From an uncultured Eubacteriales bacterium (lineage in GTDB: Bacteria; Bacillota; Clostridia; Oscillospirales; CAG-272), in the NCBI GenBank assembly GCA_934477985.1, contig CAKSOR010000170.1:1-6145 (forward strand): a stretch of DNA of 6,145 nucleotides, written 5' to 3'. Under the pieces are notes generated by a model. The model was not told the DNA's origin and made no database searches. It worked only from the letters and a program-made list of their open reading frames with translations. The position numbers were made by a program, and so were the translations under genes. Below, piece by piece: positions 1 through 4,793 of this stretch; the first letter of the stretch is position 1; the number at the start of each line of letters is the position of its first letter.

Positions 1-52
1 TATCAGAATGGTCAGGGGACTTATTATAAATAACGCTTGTTATTCTCTATAT

Positions 53-81
53 ATTATAACAGAAATATTTTATAAAGTCAA
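53..81 (-). promoter_or_regulatory. Strong sigma-A promoter firing leftwards out of the window
   Basis: On the minus strand, TTGACT (81-76) is followed after exactly 17 bases by a perfect TATAAT (58-53). A TG one base upstream of the -10 box makes it an extended -10 (TGTTATAAT). The expected transcription start is near position 46. No coding sequence begins in the remaining bases, so the gene it serves lies beyond the left edge. The -35 box directly abuts the stem-loop that follows the rhomboid-like gene. Confidence 0.8.
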
Positions 82-111
82 GACGGGAGAACACTTTTGT
101 GCGCTCCCGCC
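82..111 (-). terminator. Weak stem-loop terminator after the rhomboid-like gene
   Basis: The arms CGGGAG and CTCCCG (109-104 and 89-84 on the minus strand) pair, and one G-T and one G-C pair extend the stem outwards. An inner CAC/GTG stem closes an AAAA loop, with a small internal loop between the two stems. The bases after it (TTGACTTT) form only a poor T-tract, so termination may be partial. It starts 37 bases after the stop at 149. Confidence 0.5.
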
Positions 112-148
112 GTGAGAATTTTCATATAAACAAGTTCGTTCTTTTGGT

Positions 149-805
149 CTATTTGAAATTTCGCTTCCACTTCCATCTTCCGTAAGCCTGCTTCACTCTC
201 ATGACGAGCATCGGCGAGAAGAAAATCAGCAGATTGACAAGCGCCATCACGACCGCGAGCCTTCCAGCCCAACTGTTGAAGATCAGCGACGCGATTATAC
301 CGAGCCCGTCTATAAGCGCAAGCCACTTCATCTTTACCGGCAGAATGAAGAAAACATAGACCGTGTAGTCCGGGTTCAGCAGAGCGAACGCTAAGAAGAG
401 CGACATGTTGAGGTAATCGTTCGTCGCGTATCCGGTGATCAGCCCCGAGATTATCGCTCCGACCGCGCCTAACAGGTAAAAGACCGTGAAGCCGAACGAG
501 CCCCACTCGTTCTCGAGCGACGAACCGATCAGCCAGTAGAAATATAGTCCGATCAGCGCGAAGAAGATATTCCCCGATGGCGGCAGGAAAAGGAAGGTGA
601 ACACCCGCCAGACCTGCCCTTTCGCGATAAGCTCCTTGTCGAAGGTCAGCATTGAATATATGCTCTGCCCCGCCGACATTCCGATGAGAAAATTCATCAC
701 GAAAACGACGCCCATCGCGCCGACGATTATGAGCATTAAATTCGGTATCGAAAGCCACTTCAGTTTCCGCTCGAGCTTTTCGAGAAATTTCGGTCTGTAG
801 TACAT
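149..805 (-). CDS. Rhomboid-fold membrane protein, probably catalytically inactive
   Basis: A 218-residue integral membrane protein with about five or six hydrophobic segments (roughly 21-42, 68-94, 104-125, 131-147, 150-176, 181-200) and a basic tail (RWKWKRNFK). Rhomboid-like features are the WR pair in the first loop (GQVWRVFTF, 64-72), the LENEWGS-FTVFYLLG stretch (97-113) that matches the usual LERxxGSxxFLxLYL region, and PVKMKWLALI (156-165), common in bacterial rhomboids after the active-site helix. The catalytic GxSG is not present: the matching stretch reads YLNMSLFLAF (131-140). The last helix has no histidine, and the loop histidine after WR is replaced by proline. It is therefore more likely a rhomboid pseudoprotease than an active one. 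Substrate and role are unknown. The ATG at 805 is preferred over an in-frame GTG at 814, because the GAGG ribosome-binding core lies 11 bases from the ATG but only 2 from the GTG. The gene has its own promoter and terminator. Confidence 0.75.
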   Translation of the reverse strand: MYYRPKFLEKLERKLKWLSIPNLMLIIVGAMGVVFVMNFLIGMSAGQSIYSMLTFDKELIAKGQVWRVFTFLFLPPSGNIFFALIGLYFYWLIGSSLENEWGSFGFTVFYLLGAVGAIISGLITGYATNDYLNMSLFLAFALLNPDYTVYVFFILPVKMKWLALIDGLGIIASLIFNSWAGRLAVVMALVNLLIFFSPMLVMRVKQAYGRWKWKRNFK

Positions 806-814
806 AATGGTCAC

Positions 815-821
815 TTCCTCT
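815..821 (-). promoter_or_regulatory. Ribosome-binding site that decides the rhomboid-like start
   Basis: AGAGGAA on the minus strand (821-815). From its GAGG core there are 11 bases to the ATG at 805 and 2 bases to the GTG at 814. The second spacing is too short for normal initiation, which favours the shorter 218-residue product. Confidence 0.55.
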
Positions 822-835
822 CACACAACAGTATT

Positions 836-864
836 ATTGTACCATAATATTATGAAAAATTCAA
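836..864 (-). promoter_or_regulatory. Promoter of the rhomboid-like gene
   Basis: On the minus strand, TTGAAT (864-859), a 17-base spacer and TACAAT (841-836). Each box is within one or two bases of the sigma-A consensus. The predicted start near 829 leaves a leader of about 24 bases that holds the ribosome-binding site. It lies just past the terminator of the CBM9-like gene, so the two genes are probably separate transcription units. Confidence 0.7.
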
Positions 865-885
865 GCCGAAAAAGAAAACAAGCAC

Positions 886-917
886 AAAAAACGGGTTGGC
901 TTAAAAAGCCAACCCGT
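886..917 (-). terminator. Intrinsic terminator of the CBM9-like gene
   Basis: A perfect 11-base-pair stem (917-907 with 901-891, arm ACGGGTTGGCT on the minus strand) closes a 5-base loop. It is followed directly by six T residues on the minus strand (891-886, the first belonging to the stem). It begins 23 bases after the stop codon at 941. The plus-strand side has no T-tract, so it works in one direction only. Confidence 0.93.
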
Positions 918-940
918 ATGTAACCATTATTTAAAATGAA

Positions 941-1726
941 TTACTTTCTCTTCTTGAGAGAGATGTAAGCCGCGCCGGAAGCTGCGAGCGAAGCTGCTGC
1001 TGCGATGATGCCCATATCAGCGGTAGCTGCTGCGGTGTCCTTCTTCGGCTGATACTTCTTGTCAGTGAGAGTGAGGGTGTCGAAGTTGTCGGTCTTCGAC
1101 CATGCATCAGTCTGATTCTGACCTGCGAAGTACTCGCCCTCACGTCCAGGCTTGCCGTCCTCATCGGAGTTGATGTGGAAAGCTGTGCCGATCTGTGCGC
1201 CAGCCTTGGGGGTGTAGTCAGAGCCGAACGGGATCTGCATCTCAACAGTGTAGCCCTTGTCGGTCTTTACGGTCTTGAAGGTAGCCTTGTCCTTGTTAGC
1301 ATCCCAGTGCATACCGCGACCAGCCCATTCAGTCTTTGCTCCGGGGAAATCAGCCTGAGCGGTGTACTGACCTGCGTTGATCTTGGTAATATCGTCCTTC
1401 TTGTCGGTGAGGTTGATGAAGAACTCAACCGAGTCAGACTCATAGTGGTACTTTCCGTATCCGGTAGAGAGAACCGGGTCAGTGATGTCGAAGAAGGCGT
1501 AGATGTTGTTGCTGTCCCAGAGAACACGAGCGGTGCCCGAGGTCTTGCCGTCGCCCGAGGTCTTGACGTTGATCGCGATTTCAGGAGCTGCCTTGTAGGC
1601 GTCGTCCATCTTGCCGTCGATCGTGGGAGTGCCGGTAGCTGCCTCGAAGGAGTTAGCTGCGGAAGCAGAGACGGAGAGTGCAGCTACGAGAAGAGCTGCG
1701 AGTGCGAAAGAACCAAACTTTTTCAT
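941..1726 (-). CDS. Secreted, C-terminally anchored CBM9-like carbohydrate-binding protein
   Basis: A 261-residue exported protein. Residues 1-23 form a signal peptide (MKKF, a hydrophobic Ala/Leu core, then SASA), with likely cleavage after ASA-23. Residues 33-222 resemble carbohydrate-binding module family 9: IDGKMDDAY (36-44), TARVLWDSNNIYAFFDITDP (65-84), YESDSVEFFI (95-104), a GQY strand near 119, and GYTVEMQIPF (158-167), which matches the usual GYxVEmaIPw. No catalytic domain is attached, so a binding or surface role is inferred; the ligand cannot be read from the sequence. After a polar linker, the tail reads TADMG (235-239), a hydrophobic segment (240-257) and KKRK. This is laid out like a cell-wall sorting signal or membrane anchor but is not a standard LPxTG. 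The start is fixed by AAAGGAA 9 bases upstream of the ATG. Alanine codons near the start are almost all GCA or GCT, unlike the GCG-rich upstream genes, which with the strong promoter suggests high expression. Confidence 0.82.
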   Translation of the reverse strand: MKKFGSFALAALLVAALSVSASAANSFEAATGTPTIDGKMDDAYKAAPEIAINVKTSGDGKTSGTARVLWDSNNIYAFFDITDPVLSTGYGKYHYESDSVEFFINLTDKKDDITKINAGQYTAQADFPGAKTEWAGRGMHWDANKDKATFKTVKTDKGYTVEMQIPFGSDYTPKAGAQIGTAFHINSDEDGKPGREGEYFAGQNQTDAWSKTDNFDTLTLTDKKYQPKKDTAAATADMGIIAAAASLAASGAAYISLKKRK

Positions 1727-1762
1727 TGCGTTTATTTCCTTTCAAGAAAAGTATTAATGTTC

Positions 1763-1779
1763 AGGTCTTTTTTTGACCC
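1763..1779 (-). promoter_or_regulatory. Stem-loop at the predicted 5' end of the CBM9-like mRNA
   Basis: On the minus strand GGGTC (1779-1775) pairs with GACCT (1767-1763), including one G-U pair, around a seven-A loop. The predicted transcription start is about 1779, so the mRNA would begin with this hairpin. Hairpins at the very 5' end are known to protect some abundant bacterial mRNAs from decay; that role here is inference. Confidence 0.4.
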
Positions 1780-1785
1780 ACCAGT

Positions 1786-1814
1786 ATTATAGCACACTTG
1801 TTCGAAAAAATCAA
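1786..1814 (-). promoter_or_regulatory. Strong promoter of the CBM9-like gene
   Basis: On the minus strand, TTGATT (1814-1809), a 17-base spacer and a perfect TATAAT (1791-1786), with TG one base upstream of the -10 (TGCTATAAT, extended -10). The predicted start near 1779 gives a leader of about 53 bases ahead of the ATG at 1726. AT-rich sequence upstream (1815-1860) could act as an UP element. Confidence 0.85.
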
Positions 1815-1848
1815 GTCTTTTTCGAAATTTTTACAAACTTTTTTCGAG
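1801..1848. repeat. Phased TTCGA motifs with inverted repeat around the CBM9 promoter
   Basis: TTCGAA at 1801-1806 and 1821-1826 and TTCGAG at 1843-1848 are spaced 20 and 22 bases apart, about two helical turns, each set in T or A runs. The first two sit in a perfect 9-base inverted repeat (1801-1809 and 1818-1826, 8-base spacer) that covers the -35 box. A second inverted repeat, ACTTG-N11-CAAGT (1796-1816), overlaps it. This could be a regulator binding site, bent DNA, or an RNA hairpin ending the ETF transcript. No known operator is recognised. Confidence 0.4.
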
Positions 1849-1901
1849 ATTTTTTTCACAGTCAGGAAATAAATCCCAATTTATCCACTGATTATCTGGG
1901 T

Positions 1902-3278
1902 TCAGAAGCTTTCAATACAGCCAAAATCACAATAATCGAATATACGCGCGTCGCGATCCGGATTGATTGCCATAATGAACCGGCTGCCCTCTATCCCGGC
2001 GGTGTGGTGCACAGCGCCCGAGATCCCGACCGCGATATAAATTTTCGGCGCGACTGTCCGCCCGGTTATTCCTACCTGCCATTCATACGGCGCGTAACCG
2101 GCGTCGACGAGTCCGCGCGACGCGCCCATCTGAGCCCCGACAGAGTCGGCGAATTTCTTCACGCGCTCAAGCTCGTTCCTCACGCCGAGCCCCGCCGAGA
2201 CGATTATGTCGGCGCTCTCCGAGACAGTCCGCACCGTCGCCATCTGCGGCAGAGTCCGGCAGATTATCTTCGCCGTGATGTTTCCGCCGAACGCCGGGCG
2301 GTACATGAAGAGCTTCTCGCCGTCGGTCTCGAGCAGCGTGCAGTCGGCGCAGAGTCCGGTCTCAAGCCGCGTCGCGACCTCCGGAGCGATTCTCCGCCCC
2401 CAGAGATCAGCCGGGAAGAGCACGGTTTCAGGCTGCTTTTCGCGAAACAGCGCGACATAATCATCGGCGCTCATCCGATCGAGCGTGATTACCTTCCCGG
2501 CGATTCCGGCGGCGATTTCCGCGACGTCCTCACCGACCGCGAAGACCTCGGGCAGCTTCGCGCCGCGCTCAGAGCTTTTGTGTTCGTCGTGGATGTCGAG
2601 CTTGCGGAGCTCATCGAGCTTTGCCATGAACTCGTCGCGCGGGAGGAAGACACAGTGTCTGCGCCCGCGCTCGCTCTCAAACGAGCGCAGGACCTTCGTC
2701 GGCGAGCCGTTCAGCCCGCAGCGTCTGATGTCCGCGCCGAGCGCCTTCGAGTCGAGCAGTTCGATGTCGTGCGCCTTCGCGCGCATCGGCGGAAAGCGGA
2801 GCTTCTTGATTCGCTCAATTGTCAGAAGTGCCGGGAGCGCGGCGCTTTCATTTCCCATCCGGGTGACGGCGGAGACGATGCCGTCAGAGATCACAGGCGT
2901 TTCCATTACATTTGTAATCGCCGGAATTCCGAGCCTTGCCGCGAGCGAAACTCCGACCTGCGCCGTGTCGCCGTCCATGCTCTGCCGTCCGCAGAGGACG
3001 AGATATTCCCCGCCCGCGAACCTTTCAGCCGCAAGCGAGAGAATGTACGAGGTCGCCGCCGTGTCAGAGCCCGCGAACGCCTTGTCGCAGATCAGCACCG
3101 AGCTGACACCTAGCCGGGTCAGCGCCTTCATGCGGTCGGACGCGGTGTCGGGCGCCATTGTCAGGACAATCACTTCCCCGCCGGTCTTGTCGCGCAGCTC
3201 AAGAGCGACCTCAAGCGCCGCCTCGTCGAAGGGCGAGAGCTCGCCCTTGACGACTTTTATAAAAACTAAGTACTTCAT
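1902..3278 (-). CDS. Compact fused EtfB-EtfA electron-transfer flavoprotein
   Basis: One 458-residue chain carrying both ETF subunits, a soluble flavoprotein that moves electrons from dehydrogenases to another acceptor. Residues 1-225 are EtfB-like: start MKYLVFIKVV, nucleotide-binding DGDTAQVG (102-109), ALPALLTIERIKKLRFP (147-163) and the C-terminal arm GSPTKVLRSF (191-200). Residues 241-458 are EtfA-like: GRRIAPEVATRLETGLCADC (294-313), RPAFGGN (327-333), and FAD-domain motifs GASRGLVDAGY (385-395), VGITGRTVAPK (402-412), GISGAVHH (418-425) and AINPDRDARIF (437-447). The fusion is shorter than separate subunits together (usually about 580 residues): the EtfB front loop and the first part of the EtfA N-terminal domain are missing, and the chain stops about 15-20 residues before the usual EtfA end. 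Its ATG overlaps the kinase stop by 4 bases with no clear Shine-Dalgarno sequence, implying translational coupling. No partner dehydrogenase or ETF-quinone oxidoreductase is visible here. The family call is firm; the electron donor is unknown. Confidence 0.88.
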   Translation of the reverse strand: MKYLVFIKVVKGELSPFDEAALEVALELRDKTGGEVIVLTMAPDTASDRMKALTRLGVSSVLICDKAFAGSDTAATSYILSLAAERFAGGEYLVLCGRQSMDGDTAQVGVSLAARLGIPAITNVMETPVISDGIVSAVTRMGNESAALPALLTIERIKKLRFPPMRAKAHDIELLDSKALGADIRRCGLNGSPTKVLRSFESERGRRHCVFLPRDEFMAKLDELRKLDIHDEHKSSERGAKLPEVFAVGEDVAEIAAGIAGKVITLDRMSADDYVALFREKQPETVLFPADLWGRRIAPEVATRLETGLCADCTLLETDGEKLFMYRPAFGGNITAKIICRTLPQMATVRTVSESADIIVSAGLGVRNELERVKKFADSVGAQMGASRGLVDAGYAPYEWQVGITGRTVAPKIYIAVGISGAVHHTAGIEGSRFIMAINPDRDARIFDYCDFGCIESF

Positions 3279-4741
3279 GCGTCGTAGATTGGCGCGAGCG
3301 CGTCATGCACCGCCTTGTAGCGCTCAAATAGCTTCTCATATTTCGGCGCGTTTTCAGGGTTCGGCTCGGTGAACGACTTGACCTCGGTGCACTTATCGAG
3401 CGCCGACTCGAAATCGCTGAAAACTCCCGCCGCGACTCCGGCGAGCATCGCCGTTCCGAACGACGAATCGCTGTCGCGGTTCTGTACGAGCGTGAAGCCG
3501 AGCGCGTCGGCTACAATCTGTCTCCAGAGCGGGCTTGAAGCTCCGCCGCCGATGATCGTCGCCTTGTCGGAGTGCTCGATTCCGATTGCCTCGAGCGCCT
3601 TCTTGCAGTCGAGCATCGACATAGCGACGCCCTCGAGCACGGCGCGGTCGAAATGCGCCTTAGTGTGGTTCGCGCGGACTCCGATGAAGCTGCCGCAGAG
3701 CTTCGGGTCAGCGTAGGGCGTCAGCTCGCCATTTATATAAGGATGGAAAACGAGTCCCTCCGAGCCGACCGGAATCTTCGCCGCGGCTTCGTCGATCGAG
3801 CGGTAATCGCCGCCGAAGGTGTCGCGGTACCAGCGCAGCGAGGACGCGCAGGCTTTCGTAGCCGTTCCGGGATACCAGAGCCCGTCGGCGATGTGCGAAT
3901 AGTTTATGAGGTTCTTGTCTGGATAGGAGCGATCGGTAATCACGCAGATGCGTCCGGCGGTCGCGAGCTTGAGTGTCATCTGCCCCTTTTTGACAGCGCC
4001 GGCGGCAAAGACCTCCATTACAGTGTCGGTGGTTCCGCAGACGACCGGCGTGCCCTCGCAGAGCCCGGTGTCAGCCGCGGCGGCTTTCGTGATCTTTCCG
4101 ACGAAATCGGTCGGCTTTACGATTTTCGGAAGCTTTTCGACCGGGAAACCAAGCAGTCCGCATAACTCCTTCGACCACGAGAGCGTCGTGTAGTCGAAGA
4201 ACATCGAGCCCTCAGCCTCGATGTAGTCGGTCACATAGTCGCCGCAGAGCATGTGGCGGACGAAATCCTTCGCGAACATGATGTGCTCGACCTTTGCCCA
4301 GATTTCCGGCTCGTGCTTCTTTATCCACATGAGCTGCGGGAGAGTCCAGATTGTGTCGGGCTTGTGAAGAATGTGCTGATAGATGAAATCGCCCCACTCA
4401 CGCTTTAAGTAAGCGACCTCCTCGGTCGAGCGCGAGTCGGTCCAGTAGATAGACGGGCGGACGACGTTAAAGTCCTTGTCGCAGAGCACAGCCGTGTGAG
4501 TCGCGGCGTCAAGCGCGACCGCGAGTATCGACGAGGGCGCGACGCCCGACTTTTCGATGACCGCAGAGATATTGCGTCTCGTCGCGTCGTACCAGTCCAT
4601 CGGATTCTGCTCAGCCTCGCCGGGCGCGGGATAGGATGTCGGGTATTCGACGGTGTTCGTCGCGGCGATTTTTCCGTCGGCGGACAATAATGTCGCCTTG
4701 GAAGCTCCGCCGCCGAAGTCGATTCCGAGAATGTAGTTCAT
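3275..4741 (-). CDS. FGGY-family carbohydrate kinase, xylulokinase-like
   Basis: A 488-residue cytoplasmic kinase, close to the usual length of xylulokinase (about 485-500), that would transfer phosphate from ATP to a sugar or polyol. The N-terminal FGGY domain starts with GIDFGGGASKATL (6-18, with Asp8), then EQNPMDWY (44-51), YWTDSRS (99-105), WTLPQLMWIKKHEPEIW (132-148) and AKDFVRHMLCGDYVTDY (157-173). The likely catalytic base is Asp239 in CGTTDTV, close to Asp233 of E. coli XylB. The C-terminal domain shows GGGASSPLWRQIVADALG (398-415). Two differences make the substrate uncertain: the phosphate loop reads GGGAS where most members have GTSS or similar, and the xylulokinase QMHG motif reads ATHT (80-83), keeping only the histidine. 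AAGGAG (4755-4750) lies 8 bases before the ATG and fixes the start. The gene follows a sugar-binding-type protein and is coupled to the fused ETF downstream. Other FGGY substrates are possible, so no gene symbol is given. Confidence 0.88.
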   Translation of the reverse strand: MNYILGIDFGGGASKATLLSADGKIAATNTVEYPTSYPAPGEAEQNPMDWYDATRRNISAVIEKSGVAPSSILAVALDAATHTAVLCDKDFNVVRPSIYWTDSRSTEEVAYLKREWGDFIYQHILHKPDTIWTLPQLMWIKKHEPEIWAKVEHIMFAKDFVRHMLCGDYVTDYIEAEGSMFFDYTTLSWSKELCGLLGFPVEKLPKIVKPTDFVGKITKAAAADTGLCEGTPVVCGTTDTVMEVFAAGAVKKGQMTLKLATAGRICVITDRSYPDKNLINYSHIADGLWYPGTATKACASSLRWYRDTFGGDYRSIDEAAAKIPVGSEGLVFHPYINGELTPYADPKLCGSFIGVRANHTKAHFDRAVLEGVAMSMLDCKKALEAIGIEHSDKATIIGGGASSPLWRQIVADALGFTLVQNRDSDSSFGTAMLAGVAAGVFSDFESALDKCTEVKSFTEPNPENAPKYEKLFERYKAVHDALAPIYDA

Positions 4742-4762
4742 GTGTTTCTCTCCTTAAATAAA

Positions 4763-4786
4763 GGCGGAATACGTCCGTATCCCGCC
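4763..4786 (-). terminator. Intercistronic stem-loop between binding protein and kinase
   Basis: On the minus strand, GGCGGGATAC (4786-4777) pairs with GTATTCCGCC (4772-4763) over 10 positions, one of them G-U, around a GGAC loop. TTTATTT follows. This is terminator-like, yet the kinase Shine-Dalgarno sequence starts 7 bases later and I see no promoter in the gap. It probably ends part of the transcripts or protects the 3' end of the binding-protein mRNA, giving more binding protein than kinase. Confidence 0.65.
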
Positions 4787-4793
4787 GTGTGTT

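Noticed and set aside
812..814. GTG at 814 as the start of the rhomboid-like gene
   Set aside because: It sits 2 bases from the GAGG ribosome-binding core, too close, whereas the ATG at 805 has workable spacing.
78..824. 248-codon minus-strand frame overlapping the rhomboid-like gene
   Set aside because: Its product is Arg/Ala-rich with no membrane segments or family motifs, while the other frame encodes a clear multi-pass membrane protein.
1175..1792. 205-codon plus-strand frame opposite the CBM9-like gene
   Set aside because: It is antisense to a gene with a signal peptide, domain motifs, promoter and terminator, and it shows no family signature.
1823..1901. Frameshift restoring the missing EtfA C-terminus
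   Set aside because: A shifted frame after the last shared codons stays open for about 26 codons, but its product (KLLNPDNQWINWDL and onward) does not resemble the EtfA end (DLFEVVP-type helix), so the short C-terminus appears genuine.
1860..1901. Stem-loop just after the ETF stop as a terminator
   Set aside because: GGATAAAT and ATTTATTTCC can pair only with a bulge, and no T-tract follows. The stem is too weak to call.
1773..3113. Long 446-codon open frame on the plus strand
   Set aside because: It runs antisense to the ETF gene, its translation is rich in Arg, Asp and Ala with no recognisable domain, and the ETF frame holds conserved family motifs. GC-rich genes often leave such open antisense frames.
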